From Bradyrhizobium sp. CCH5-F6 (GTDB taxonomy: Bacteria; Pseudomonadota; Alphaproteobacteria; Rhizobiales; Xanthobacteraceae), in assembly GCF_001556045.1 (NCBI RefSeq), contig NZ_LSIC01000219.1, forward strand, positions 1-64,000: a stretch of 64,000 nt of DNA, written 5' to 3'. Position 1 is the stretch's first letter. Every line of letters starts with the position of its first letter. The notes below the pieces were generated by a model, which was not told where the DNA came from, made no database searches, and saw only the letters and a program-made list of their open reading frames with translations. Shown here piece by piece: positions 18,465 through 27,538 of the stretch. A program made the translations under genes and the position numbers.

Positions 18465-19964
18465 ATGAAGCGCATGGCGATTGCGATTTCAGCTCTGTCG
18501 TTGATTGTGAGTTCTGCGCCGCAGGCACGCGAGCAGCAATACAAGATGCAAACTCCAATTCCGCCAGGCATCGCCTCGCCGGATAAAGTCGAGACGCGCC
18601 TCGGTACGCTGAAATTCTTCGACGGCTTCCCCGACAAAGCCACGGTCGAAAAGCTCTACGACAATCTCGACTTCCAAAGAGCGGTGCAGGCTTATCTACT
18701 GGCACTTCCCGCGGTGAACATGGCCGGATTACGTGAGGGGTTGCTCCAGGTTGGGCCTGCCAACGCCACGATTCCGACCTTCGAAACGCTGATGGATGCC
18801 CGTTCGCTGTTTCTGACGGCCAATGCCAACGTTGCCTACACGTGGATATGGATCAATTTGCACGACGGCCCGCTGGTGGCTGAGATCCCACCCATGGTGC
18901 TGGGCATGATCGACGATTTCTGGTTTCGCTACGTCACCGACATAGGAGTGGTCGGCCCCGACAAAGGCAAAGGAGGCAAGTATCTGCTGCTGCCGCCCGG
19001 CTACAAAGGAGAAGTACCCGAAGGGTATCTCGTCGTTCGTGTTCCTACCTATGAATCGATTCTCGTCTGGCGCAATTTTTCCGTGAACGGGGACATGACC
19101 CCGGCCATCGAAAGGCTGAAGAAACTTACGCGCATCTATCCCTTGTCGAAAGCGGCCAATCCTCCGGCCAACACGTTCGTCAACGTGTCCGGCAGGGCCT
19201 TCAACACGGTGGCGCCGGCCGACGACAAGGTCTGGGATTATCTCAATCAGGTCGTTCAGAGCGAGCCGATCGAGTCGCTCGACCCGGTCACGCTTGGCTA
19301 CTTCGCCTCCATTGGCATCGAGAAAGGCAAGCCGTTCGCTCCCGATGCACGCATGAAGAAGATTCTGACGGAGGCGGGTGCAGTCGGCGACGCTACAGTG
19401 CGTGCCATACTCTTCAGAAGCCGGATTCCGGAAGCCTTCTACTATCCGAACAGCACCTGGCGTCAGTGGCTTGGCGGCTACCAGTTTGAATCGCAACCCG
19501 GCGTGCGCTTCCTCGATGCCGCGTCGTTTTTCTATTTCTATGCGACCGGCGTGACACCCGCGATGGAAGCAAAAATGGTCGGGCAGGGTTCCCAATACGC
19601 AGTTGGGTTGGTGGACTCCACGGGCGCTCCCCTGGATGGCGGCAGAAACTACAAGCTGCATTTGCCCCCGAACATTCCAGCCAAGGAGTTCTGGTCGGTG
19701 ATCCTCTACGACAACCAGACACGTTCAATGCTCCAGACGGACCAGAAATTCCCGATGGTGAGCAGCCAAGACAAGGACATCCTGACGAATGCAGACGGTT
19801 CGGTGGACGTCTATTTCGGACCTGAGGCCCCGGCCGGTAAGGAACACAATTGGGTGCAGACCGTTCCCGGAAAAGGCTGGAATACGCTTCTGCGTCTCTA
19901 CGGCCCGCTCGAACCGTGGTTCGACAAGACGTGGAGACCGGGAGAAATCGAGTTGCTGAAATGA
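18465..19964 (+). CDS. DUF1254/DUF1214 secreted protein
   Basis: Secreted protein of 499 residues. It has a signal peptide (MKRMAIAISALSLIVSSA), an N-terminal DUF1254 region and a C-terminal DUF1214 region. DUF1254 shows in FQRAVQAYLLALPAVNM, LFLTANANVAYTWIWINL and IDDFWFRYVTDIGVVGPDKG. DUF1214 shows in FWSVILYDNQTRSMLQTDQ and ENWVQT-like HNWVQTVPGKGWNTLLRLYG (quoted in part). The biochemical role of these domains is unknown; they are often found near sulfatases and outer-membrane transporters in soil Proteobacteria. The ATG at 18465 follows AAAAGGA. Divergent from the arylsulfatase block. Confidence 0.88.
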   Translation: MKRMAIAISALSLIVSSAPQAREQQYKMQTPIPPGIASPDKVETRLGTLKFFDGFPDKATVEKLYDNLDFQRAVQAYLLALPAVNMAGLREGLLQVGPANATIPTFETLMDARSLFLTANANVAYTWIWINLHDGPLVAEIPPMVLGMIDDFWFRYVTDIGVVGPDKGKGGKYLLLPPGYKGEVPEGYLVVRVPTYESILVWRNFSVNGDMTPAIERLKKLTRIYPLSKAANPPANTFVNVSGRAFNTVAPADDKVWDYLNQVVQSEPIESLDPVTLGYFASIGIEKGKPFAPDARMKKILTEAGAVGDATVRAILFRSRIPEAFYYPNSTWRQWLGGYQFESQPGVRFLDAASFFYFYATGVTPAMEAKMVGQGSQYAVGLVDSTGAPLDGGRNYKLHLPPNIPAKEFWSVILYDNQTRSMLQTDQKFPMVSSQDKDILTNADGSVDVYFGPEAPAGKEHNWVQTVPGKGWNTLLRLYGPLEPWFDKTWRPGEIELLK

Positions 19965-20245
19965 TTTGAGCCGGCATCGCCGCCCTTGCTGACTAAGTGC
20001 GCCGGGGCCGCTGAGCAATTCGAGATTCACCCGTGATCCATCGCTTCTCGACTCGATAGAGCTGAGGCTGAAGATTAGTGTGGCCATCTTGATCGATGCT
20101 GGACGCCCGATCGCAGGACGGAAGGCCGCCGTTGGCACGCAAGGCACGCAAATCAGGCCGGGATAAACCGAGGGGGCTTGCCCGAGCGCCATCCCCGGCT
20201 TCGCAGTCGCCGAAGCACGCTGGGCAAAGTGCCTCGCGGTTGCCG

Positions 20246-22597
20246 ATGCGCCGAATCTGGATTGCCGTCGCTGCGGCTGCCGTATTCGCTTTTGGCGTCG
20301 CCTTCCAGTTTCTCAGTCATCGCCACCCAGTCTCGCAGACCCAACCGTCATCCGCCGCGGCCTATGTCGGGAGCGACACCTGCGCAGGCTGCCACCAGGC
20401 CGAAGCACAATCGTGGGCCGCCTCGCAGCACAAGGCGGCGATGCAGCACGCCACCGACAAGACCGTGCTCGGCAACTTCAATGATGCGAGTTTCGAATAT
20501 TACGGCGTGCGTTCACGCTTCTTCCGCAAGGACGGAAAATTCCTGGTCGAGACCGACGGCGCCGACGGCAGCCTTTCCGAGTTCGAGGTCAAGTACACTT
20601 TCGGCCTCGATCCGCTGCAGCAATATCTCGTCGCGTTCCCGGATGGGCGCGTCCAGGCACTGCCGATCGCATGGGACAGTCGGCCGCAAGACAAGGGCGG
20701 CCAGCGCTGGTTTCACCTTTCGCCCGATGAAGCCATCAAGCATGACGATATCCTGCACTGGACCAAGCTGAACCAGAACTGGAATTTCATGTGCGCGGAG
20801 TGCCACTCCACCGGCCTGCGCAAGAACTACGACGCCGCAAGAGATCGCTTTTCGACGACCTGGGCGGAGATCAGCGTCGGCTGCGAGGCCTGTCACGGTC
20901 AGGGCTCGCGCCACGCCGCCTGGGCGCGCGAGCAGCAGAGCTGGTGGCCGTTTGGCAAGCAACAGGACGCCGCCAAGGGCTTGCTGGTGCGTTTCGACGA
21001 GCGGCACCGCATCACCTGGCCGATCGATCCGCAGACCGGAAACGCAACGCGTTCCGCCGAGCCGGCAGTGCTCCGCAAGGAAGTGGAGACCTGCGGTCTC
21101 TGTCACGCACGGCGCGGTGCCTTCGACGAGAATTGGGTTCCCGGCCAATGGCTGTCGCAAACCCATGTCGTCGAGCCGCTCGCGCGCAACACCTATCATG
21201 CCGACGGGCAGATCCGCGATGTCGAGGAGCCCTATAACTATACGCCCTTCAAGCAAGGCAAGATGTTTGCGGCCGGTGTCACCTGCAGCGACTGCCACGA
21301 GCCGCACAGCGCGAAGCTTCGTTTGCCGGGCGAGGGCGTCTGTCTGCAGTGCCATGCGTCCGACAAATATGCCGACGTGAAGCATCGCCAGCACGCCGAG
21401 GTCGGGCCATCGCCGACCTGTATCTCATGTCACATGCCGGTCAGGACCTACATGGTGATCGATACCAGGCACGATCACACCTTCAGGGTCCCGCGTCCCG
21501 ATCTGTCCGTCACCCTCGGAACGCCGAACGCCTGCAACGACTGTCACCGCGACAAGTCACCACAATGGTCGGCGGCAGCCGTCGAGCGATGGTTCGGTCC
21601 GCTCCGGAAGGGCTTCCAGAATTACGGAACGGCATTCCATGCCGCCCGCACCGAACAAGCCGATGCCGCCGCGCTGCTTGCCGTCCTTGCGGCGGATCGC
21701 AAAGCGCCCGCCGTGGCCCGCGCCAGCGCACTCGACGAACTTGCATCGCGCGTGACGCCGGCGAGCATCGCGACGGCCCGTGTCGCGCTGGCCGATCCCG
21801 ATCCGATGGTGCGGATAGGCGCGCTCGACATGCTGGGCAACGTGCCCGTTGATCGGGTCTGGTCCCTCGTGTCCCCGCTGTTGTCCGATCCCGTCCGCGG
21901 TGTCCGCATCAGGGCGGTCTCTCTGCTCGCGGGCGTTCCTTCCGCAAGCCAGCCTCAGCCGGATCGTGCGCGCTTCGATCAGGCGGCAGCGGAGTTCGTC
22001 GCCGCCCAGCGCGCCAATGCCGAGAGACCGGAGGCCCGCACCGCGCTCGGAGATTTCCTCGCGCGGCGCGGAGAGATACAGGAAGCCGAGGCCGAATACA
22101 GAGCGGCCCTCAGGCTGAGCCCGCAATATGCGACGGCAGCGATCAATCTCGCCGATCTCGATCGGCAACGCGGCCGGGACGGCGACGGCGAATCCGTCCT
22201 TCGCGCCGCGCTTGCGAGTTCACCGCGCGACGCGGCGCTGCACCATGCGCTCGGCTTGACGCTGACGAGGCTGAAACGGTCCGAGGACGCGCTCAACGAA
22301 CTCCGTCGGGCGACGGAGCTGGAGCCGGACGAGCCGCGTTACGCCTACGTCTACGCCGTCGCGCTGCACTCCGGTGACCGTCGCGGTGAGGCCTTGGACG
22401 TCTTGAAGGAAGCCTTACGCCGTCATCCTAACGACCTCGATATTCTTCAGGCCCTCGTCTCGTTCAACCGAATGACCGGAGATACGGCGTCGGCGCTGAA
22501 GTACGCGGAACAGCTCGCGACTTTCCGCCCAGCTGACCAGGGTCTTGCGACCCTGATTCAAGAACTTCGCCGAGCCGTCCGGCCCCGCGCAAAGTGA
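20246..22597 (+). CDS. Octaheme c-type cytochrome fused to TPR domain
   Basis: Large periplasmic electron-transfer protein of 783 residues. After a signal anchor (MRRIWIAVAAAAVFAFGVAF) there are eight CxxCH haem-binding motifs starting at Cys46, 183, 213, 283, 347, 366, 392 and 430. A HEAT-like helical stretch (about 480-580, for example DPMVRIGALDMLGNV) follows, then at least four TPRs (about 585-780, such as EAEAEYRAALRLSPQYATAA). The cytochrome half resembles the cytochrome c554/nitrite-reductase-like multihaem fold by motif order; the TPR half implies protein partners. The ATG at 20096 would add 50 basic residues ahead of the signal and is less likely. No obvious redox partner is adjacent, and the substrate is unknown. 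Confidence 0.88.
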   Translation: MRRIWIAVAAAAVFAFGVAFQFLSHRHPVSQTQPSSAAAYVGSDTCAGCHQAEAQSWAASQHKAAMQHATDKTVLGNFNDASFEYYGVRSRFFRKDGKFLVETDGADGSLSEFEVKYTFGLDPLQQYLVAFPDGRVQALPIAWDSRPQDKGGQRWFHLSPDEAIKHDDILHWTKLNQNWNFMCAECHSTGLRKNYDAARDRFSTTWAEISVGCEACHGQGSRHAAWAREQQSWWPFGKQQDAAKGLLVRFDERHRITWPIDPQTGNATRSAEPAVLRKEVETCGLCHARRGAFDENWVPGQWLSQTHVVEPLARNTYHADGQIRDVEEPYNYTPFKQGKMFAAGVTCSDCHEPHSAKLRLPGEGVCLQCHASDKYADVKHRQHAEVGPSPTCISCHMPVRTYMVIDTRHDHTFRVPRPDLSVTLGTPNACNDCHRDKSPQWSAAAVERWFGPLRKGFQNYGTAFHAARTEQADAAALLAVLAADRKAPAVARASALDELASRVTPASIATARVALADPDPMVRIGALDMLGNVPVDRVWSLVSPLLSDPVRGVRIRAVSLLAGVPSASQPQPDRARFDQAAAEFVAAQRANAERPEARTALGDFLARRGEIQEAEAEYRAALRLSPQYATAAINLADLDRQRGRDGDGESVLRAALASSPRDAALHHALGLTLTRLKRSEDALNELRRATELEPDEPRYAYVYAVALHSGDRRGEALDVLKEALRRHPNDLDILQALVSFNRMTGDTASALKYAEQLATFRPADQGLATLIQELRRAVRPRAK

Positions 22598-22671
22598 GCA
22601 AAGACCGGGAGTAGTGGCTGCTGGGGCTTGGGTCGGCAACCGGTGGCTCGCGCAATGGGTCCACGCCTGAG

Positions 22672-22878
22672 CTACCAATGCACGCTCTGGCTCGGCACGA
22701 TGAAGGTCGTCGTGCTCGGCTGTATCGCAAGGCTTCTGGCCAGATACCAGCCTGAACCGAGGACGAGTGCGAGCAGGGCGATGATGGCGAGCAGGTCGAT
22801 GGTCCTGGGATCGTGTCCCCTGTGACCGACACTCGGACCGGGCCTGAGGTGAAAATGAGGGCTGATTTTCCAGCGCAT
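22672..22878 (-). CDS. Small single-pass membrane protein
   Basis: Protein of 68 residues beginning MRWKISPHFHLRPGP, with one hydrophobic helix near residues 33-52 (IDLLAIIALLALVLGSGW) and a polar tail. The ATG at 22878 has a strong GGGAGGAAAC ribosome site on the minus strand, which is the main evidence that it is real. Located between the cytochrome gene and yidD. Function unknown. Confidence 0.6.
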   Translation of the reverse strand: MRWKISPHFHLRPGPSVGHRGHDPRTIDLLAIIALLALVLGSGWYLARSLAIQPSTTTFIVPSQSVHW

Positions 22879-22968
22879 TGTTGTTTCCTCCCGTGGGAGC
22901 ATCAAAACAACGCGGGCGGAAAGGGGCAGTTCCTGTCCGGCAGCGATGCACAGGCATCGCAGCCTTCA

Positions 22969-23301
22969 TCAGGGCGCATTGACCCCGCGCCAGCGGCCGT
23001 AGCGCCAGGGCAGATACCAGCGCGCCCCTTGCGGCGCGGCGTGGGGCACGTTGTCGATACCGGACGTGCCGAAGGGATGGCAGCGGAGCAGGCGCGCGAG
23101 CGTCATCCAGCCGCCCGCCCAAAGGCCGAACCGCTCGATCGCCTCATCGCCGTAGACGGAGCAGGTCGGCAAGTGCCGGCAGTTGTATCCGACCAGGGGT
23201 GACAATGTATGCCGATACAACCAGATCAGCGCGCGGCCGAATCTGCGCGGCAGCCGGAGCACGCCGGAACTGGAACAGTGCTCGCATGCTGAATGCTTCA
23301 T
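22969..23301 (-). CDS. yidD: Membrane protein insertion efficiency factor YidD
   Basis: Protein of 110 residues matching the YidD family (PF01809). The signature [20 protein letters not shown] is followed by [15 protein letters not shown], with the three conserved Cys and the amphipathic N-terminal helix that attaches it to the inner membrane. The next block, [19 protein letters not shown], is also conserved. YidD assists YidC in inserting membrane proteins. In many bacteria it sits with rpmH-rnpA-yidC; here it is separate, beside an Fe-S scaffold gene and folE/hisI. Confidence 0.95.
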   Translation of the reverse strand: MKHSACEHCSSSGVLRLPRRFGRALIWLYRHTLSPLVGYNCRHLPTCSVYGDEAIERFGLWAGGWMTLARLLRCHPFGTSGIDNVPHAAPQGARWYLPWRYGRWRGVNAP

Positions 23302-23531
23302 GTGCGCTTTGCTGCGACGTTAAGCGCCGGATTGCCCGGTTCCGGCGCAGGGAACTGTAAGCTGTTGTTTATGCGCCATATTTTGCGTGCTTTTGGGGGG
23401 CAGTGCAGCAAGAACCTATGGACGAGCTGTATTCCCCCGGATACCATTTTTGTGACGTTCGTGTGTAGACTTATTGAAACGACAAGACGGGGCTTACCTG
23501 AATCGCTTTGGGGCTTGGGGAAGGGACCAGT

Positions 23532-24431
23532 TTGAAACTCCTGACGTCGCTCAATCTTCGCGGCTGGTTGCTGGTGGGAACCGCCGTTTGTGGAGTTGTG
23601 ATGGCCGGCGCCGTCGCGACTTTCGGGTCGTCGGCCCGGGCGGGCAGCACCCTCGAAGAGCGCAAGCTGCCGATGAAATTCAGCTGGGTCGCCTGCGAGC
23701 CGAACTGCCGCGGCTGGGTCAGCGCGGTCGGTATCATCACCGCCGATACGCCGAGGGAATTCGAAGAGTTTTCGCGTGGACGTCAGCTCGGGGGCGCGAC
23801 CGTTGTGCTCGATTCGAGTGGCGGATCCGTCAATGACGCGATCACGCTGGGCCGGCGCTTCCGCAATCTCGGACTCTTGACCACGGTCGGCGTAAGCCTC
23901 CGTGGCGGGCCGTCGACTCGCCCGGCGGTCGCGCCCGAAGCCTATTGCGAATCGATGTGCGTATTCCTGCTGCTGGCCGGCAAGAAGCGCTACGTGCCGG
24001 AAGCCGCCCACGTCCGTGTCCATCAGATCTGGATGGGCGACCGGGCCGACGATGCCAAGGCGGCGAGCTACAGCGCGCAGGATCTGATGATCGTGGAGCG
24101 CGACATCGGCCGGCTCGCCAAATACACCTTCGACATGGGCGGCACCGGCGACTTGCTGTCGCTCGCGCTCAGCGTTCCGCCCTGGGAAGACCTGCACGAG
24201 CTTGACGCCGGCGAGCTCAAGCTGACCAATCTGGTTACGACCGATCTCGTGGCAGATGTGCTTCCGCATATGGATCTCTCGACGCCGGCAATGGCGGAGC
24301 TTGCGCCGAAGACCCAGGCCAGGTTCGGAGCGGAACCGGAGCAGGGGCAGCCTGCCAAGTCGACCAAGACGGCCGAAGCCCTGGTGCCGACGGGCGGCGT
24401 GGGCGCACCGGCTGCGGCAACGCAGAAGTAA
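23532..24431 (+). CDS. Periplasmic ClpP/crotonase-fold protein (COG3904-like)
   Basis: Protein of about 299 residues with a signal anchor (LRGWLLVGTAVCGVVMAGAV) and a ClpP/crotonase-like core. TVVLDSSGGSVNDAITLGRR corresponds to the oxyanion strand of ClpP-fold serine hydrolases. YCESMCVFLLLAGKKRYV takes the place of the nucleophile helix, with Ser followed by Met-Cys. HVRVHQIWMG holds a His at the expected catalytic position. This matches the uncharacterised 'predicted periplasmic protein' group COG3904. The C-terminal 60 residues are low complexity. Start: TTG at 23532 preceded by GAAGGGA; TTG 23508 also in frame. Whether it is proteolytic is unknown. Confidence 0.78.
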   Translation: MKLLTSLNLRGWLLVGTAVCGVVMAGAVATFGSSARAGSTLEERKLPMKFSWVACEPNCRGWVSAVGIITADTPREFEEFSRGRQLGGATVVLDSSGGSVNDAITLGRRFRNLGLLTTVGVSLRGGPSTRPAVAPEAYCESMCVFLLLAGKKRYVPEAAHVRVHQIWMGDRADDAKAASYSAQDLMIVERDIGRLAKYTFDMGGTGDLLSLALSVPPWEDLHELDAGELKLTNLVTTDLVADVLPHMDLSTPAMAELAPKTQARFGAEPEQGQPAKSTKTAEALVPTGGVGAPAAATQK

Positions 24432-24468
24432 GCTCTCCGAATCCGGAATCCAGAAAGTTGTGGCGCAA

Positions 24469-24502
24469 GATTCCGGCTTCGCCCTTCGGGCGCCCCGGAA
24501 TG
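24469..24502. repeat. Palindromic repeat, family C copy 1
   Basis: ATTCCGG (24470-24476) and CCGGAAT (24495-24501) flank an inner foldback CGCCCTTCGGGCG, 38 bp past a stop codon. The same layout recurs at 26376-26410 behind hisI. It resembles a REP element and may shape 3' mRNA ends. Confidence 0.6.
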
Positions 24503-24516
24503 GCGCCGGCTTGGGA

Positions 24517-24984
24517 TCAGCCCTGTGCAGCGGCCGGCTGCTTGGTCTCGGCCTTGGCTTTCGCCTCGATCTGGCCGATCGCATCGACCACCGCATCGAA
24601 GGTGAGAAGCGTCGAGGCATGGCGCGCCTTGTAGTCGCGGACGGGCTCGAGGAACTTGATCTCCTCCCATTTGCCTTCAGGAGGCGCGCCGTTCTCCTTC
24701 AGCATCTTGCGAACGGTTTCGCGTAACTCACGGAGTTCGCTCGCAGTCGAGCCGACCACGTGACTTGCCATGATGGATGAAGAGGCCTGACCCAAGGCGC
24801 ACGCCTTCACGTCATGCGCGAAGTCGGTGACGGTATCCCCGTTCATCTTGAGGTCGACCTTCACCGTCGAACCGCACAGCTTGGAGTGGGCAGTGGCGGA
24901 GGCGTCGGGGTCCGACAGCCGCCCGAGGCGCGGAATATTCCCGGCCAGCTCGATGATGCGCTTGTTGTAGATGTCGTTCAGCAT
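24517..24984 (-). CDS. IscU/SufU-like Fe-S scaffold protein
   Basis: Cytosolic protein of 155 residues in the NifU_N/IscU fold. It has two of the three cluster-ligand cysteines: Cys37 in HSKLCGSTVKV and Cys62 in VKACALGQASSSIM. The third, normally in a K-C-A-T-L segment, is replaced: the matching region reads ARHASTLLTF with Ala123 at the Cys position. This variant may hand over sulfur or clusters differently from true SufU/IscU. It starts MLNDIYNKRIIELAGN, like SufU. It is divergent from folE, a Zn enzyme gene, with about 240 bp between starts. The C-terminus is a Lys/Ala-rich tail. Confidence 0.85.
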   Translation of the reverse strand: MLNDIYNKRIIELAGNIPRLGRLSDPDASATAHSKLCGSTVKVDLKMNGDTVTDFAHDVKACALGQASSSIMASHVVGSTASELRELRETVRKMLKENGAPPEGKWEEIKFLEPVRDYKARHASTLLTFDAVVDAIGQIEAKAKAETKQPAAAQG

Positions 24985-25226
24985 GTGATGGAGTCCAGCA
25001 CTTCCGCACCCGATCGGCCTTGGCGGGCGGCGTCCAGGGTCCTATATAGGGTCGGAACTCGCGGAAAAACAGTCCAGCGGTGCGGCGGCGGTGATCCAGA
25101 ACCGTGGCTCCGACGTTATAGCTTGCGGACGTTTCGCCAGGAACTGTTCTCTTCAGGCGTCCGGCGGCTTGGCCGCCCCGTCTGCCGGTGACACTCCGGC
25201 CCCTTAGGCCGTCGAACGGAGTCGAT

Positions 25227-25919
25227 ATGGACGCTGCAATCAAATCCATCCGCCCCAGCAAGCCCTCTGACCGGCAGCCCGAGAGCCGGCCCGCCGAGCT
25301 TGATCCTGCCGAATTCCTCGCGGCCGCCGTCCGCGCCGACCAGCCGCGCCCCGCGCGTGCCGAAGCGGAAGCGGCTGTGAAGACGCTGCTCGCCTATATC
25401 GGTGAGAACACCGAGCGCGAGGGCCTGCTCGACACGCCGCGTCGCGTGGTCGAGGCCTTCGACGAGCTCTACCAGGGTTACCACCAGTGCCCGGCCGAGG
25501 TGCTCGACCGCACCTTTGGCGAAACCGCCGGCTATGACGATTTCGTCCTGGTGCGCGACATCGAATTCACCTCGCAGTGCGAGCATCACATGATGCCGTT
25601 CTACGGCAAGGCCCACATCGCCTATACGCCGGTGGAACGCGTCGTCGGCCTGTCCAAGCTTGCGCGCCTGACCGACATCTTCGCCCGCAGGCTCCAGACC
25701 CAGGAGCACCTGACGGCGCAGATCGCCGCCGCCATCGACGAAGTCCTCAAGCCGCGCGGCGTTGCCGTGCTGATCGAGGCCGAGCATACCTGCATGTCGG
25801 TGCGCGGCGTCGCCAAGCATGGCGCCTCCACCTTCACCAGCCGCTTCACCGGCATGTTCCGCGACAATCCGGCGGAGCAGGCCCGTTTCCTGTCCCTGGT
25901 GCGAGGCCTGCAACGCTGA
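25227..25919 (+). CDS. folE: GTP cyclohydrolase I
   Basis: Cytosolic enzyme of 230 residues converting GTP to dihydroneopterin triphosphate, the first step of folate/tetrahydropterin synthesis. The family landmarks are complete: [20 protein letters not shown], the zinc Cys and His in [38 protein letters not shown] and the second zinc Cys in [12 protein letters not shown]. The final [10 protein letters not shown] is typical. The N-terminal ~45 residues are a poorly conserved extension. ATG at 25227 follows CGGAG; the further upstream in-frame start lacks a site. hisI follows 27 bp downstream and is probably in the same operon. Confidence 0.98.
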   Translation: MDAAIKSIRPSKPSDRQPESRPAELDPAEFLAAAVRADQPRPARAEAEAAVKTLLAYIGENTEREGLLDTPRRVVEAFDELYQGYHQCPAEVLDRTFGETAGYDDFVLVRDIEFTSQCEHHMMPFYGKAHIAYTPVERVVGLSKLARLTDIFARRLQTQEHLTAQIAAAIDEVLKPRGVAVLIEAEHTCMSVRGVAKHGASTFTSRFTGMFRDNPAEQARFLSLVRGLQR

Positions 25920-25946
25920 CCTCGCAAGTGAACTCGCGAGGGTCCT

Positions 25947-26369
25947 GTGTCCGCTCACTCTCATGAGATCGAGGAAGGCTTGTCCTTCCAGCCGCGCTTC
26001 GACGCGAGCGGCCTCGTCACGGTCGTCGTGACCGACGTCGTAACCGGCGACGTGCTCATGGTCGCGCACATGAACGAGGAGGCGCTGCGCAGGACGATTG
26101 CGACCGGCGATGCCTGGTACTTCAGCCGCTCGCGCAATGCCTTGTGGCGAAAAGGGGAGACCTCCGGTCAGACCCAGCGCGTCGTTGAGATGCGCACCGA
26201 TTGCGATCAGGATGCAGTCTGGATCCGCGTCGAACAGATGGGTGCGGCCTGCCACACCGGGCGGCGGTCGTGCTTCTATCGCAAGGTCGAGGCCGAAGGC
26301 GGCGGCGCCAGGCTCGTCTTCGCCGATGCGGAGCGGCTGTTCGATCCGGGCGACGTGTACAAGAAATGA
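25947..26369 (+). CDS. hisI: Phosphoribosyl-AMP cyclohydrolase
   Basis: Enzyme of 140 residues for the third step of histidine biosynthesis, opening the purine ring of phosphoribosyl-AMP. Family motifs are [33 protein letters not shown], the metal-binding [11 protein letters not shown] and [14 protein letters not shown] with its paired Cys. This is the monofunctional form without a HisE domain. It starts at GTG 25947 after GAGGG. Both folE and hisI act on related ribosyl-purine substrates by ring opening, and their pairing is frequent in Rhizobiales. Confidence 0.97.
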   Translation: MSAHSHEIEEGLSFQPRFDASGLVTVVVTDVVTGDVLMVAHMNEEALRRTIATGDAWYFSRSRNALWRKGETSGQTQRVVEMRTDCDQDAVWIRVEQMGAACHTGRRSCFYRKVEAEGGGARLVFADAERLFDPGDVYKK

Positions 26370-26375
26370 TCTCCG

Positions 26376-26410
26376 TCGTTCCGGGTTCGCGCTGCGCGCC
26401 CCCGGAATGA
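26376..26410. repeat. Palindromic repeat, family C copy 2
   Basis: TCGTTCCGGG and CCCGGAATGA form imperfect arms (one G-U pair) around a GCGCTGCGC foldback, 7 bp past the hisI stop. Same layout as 24469-24502. Confidence 0.6.
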
Positions 26411-26518
26411 TGGCCACGGCCGAATTAACCCCGCATTAACCATAACTGTCCCACGGTGAGACGCACGGGTGCCGAATTGCCGGCGCCGCTCAATGCCGCG
26501 CGGGGCGGGCACGTCATC

Positions 26519-27538
26519 ATGTCGGTCGATAATTCCGGTGCCACGCAGACGGTCGGACTCGATCCGTCGCGGGCGCGTGTTGCCGGCGCGATCAAGCAAG
26601 CCTCGAACATCAGCGGCGTCAGCTTCCAGTACATGCTGACCACTGCCAAGATGGAATCGGATTTCGATCCGACGGCGGGGGCCACGACCTCGTCCGCGCA
26701 CGGGCTCTACCAGTTCATCGACCAGACCTGGCTCGGTACGGTGAAGGAGGCGGGCGCCCAGCTCGGCTATGGCAGCTACGCCGAGGCCATCACCAGGACG
26801 TCGTCGGGCACCTACACCGTCGACGATCCCGCGATGAAGCGGTCGATCATGAAGCTGCGCGACGATCCCGAAGCCGCATCCACCATGGCGGCTGCACTGA
26901 CGCAGTCGAACAGCTTCAAGCTCACCGGTCTGCTCGGCCGCAGGCCGAGCGACAGCGAGCTCTACATGGCGCATTTCATGGGCGTCGGCGGAGCCGCGAA
27001 GCTCATCGCCAACGCCGAGGACAATCCGCAAGCGGTCGGCGCGCGGCTGTTTCCCAACGCGGCCGCCGCCAATCGATCGATCTTCTACGCCAAGGACGGC
27101 CGCGCGCGCAGCGTGTCAGAGGTCTACTCGGTCCTGGATTCGCGCTATGCCAGCGCGGCAAATTCGAAGGTCACCCGCAGCGCGATGGCGATGTATGGCG
27201 GCACGCCGTCGACCACTGAAGTTGCGAGCGCCAACGGTGTGCAGCCGACCGCACCGGTGATCGACAATGCCGCCTATCTTCAGACCTTTCCGAACGCACG
27301 CGCCGTAACGCCCGTCAGTGCGACTTCGCCGACGACCGTCGCCGACAACGCGCCGAGCACGCCGGTGTTTCGTTCAATCTATCAGCCCGGTGATGCCACG
27401 CAGCCGGTCTCGACCACGGTGCAGAAATTGTGGGGCAACAATGCCTCGCTGACCTCGGTCGCATCGGCGGCGCCGGATGTGCGTGCGCCGCAGCCGCTCG
27501 ATCTCTTCAGCGATCGTAGCGGTACGTTCTCGAGCTAG
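26519..27538 (+). CDS. SLT-domain lytic transglycosylase
   Basis: Protein of about 339 residues with a lysozyme-like SLT region. The segment FQYMLTTAKMESDFDPTAGA holds the catalytic Glu in the ES(D/N) motif, followed by SAHGLYQFIDQTWLGTV, the usual G-L-x-Q-F/I block. YMAHFMGVGGAAKLI matches the distal Y-x-A-x-F/H helix. It should cleave peptidoglycan with formation of 1,6-anhydro-muramyl ends. The C-terminal half is Ala/Thr/Pro-rich and disordered. No standard signal peptide is visible, so export may be atypical. Start alternatives: GTG 26456 or ATG 26519; neither has a strong ribosome site. Confidence 0.82.
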   Translation: MSVDNSGATQTVGLDPSRARVAGAIKQASNISGVSFQYMLTTAKMESDFDPTAGATTSSAHGLYQFIDQTWLGTVKEAGAQLGYGSYAEAITRTSSGTYTVDDPAMKRSIMKLRDDPEAASTMAAALTQSNSFKLTGLLGRRPSDSELYMAHFMGVGGAAKLIANAEDNPQAVGARLFPNAAAANRSIFYAKDGRARSVSEVYSVLDSRYASAANSKVTRSAMAMYGGTPSTTEVASANGVQPTAPVIDNAAYLQTFPNARAVTPVSATSPTTVADNAPSTPVFRSIYQPGDATQPVSTTVQKLWGNNASLTSVASAAPDVRAPQPLDLFSDRSGTFSS

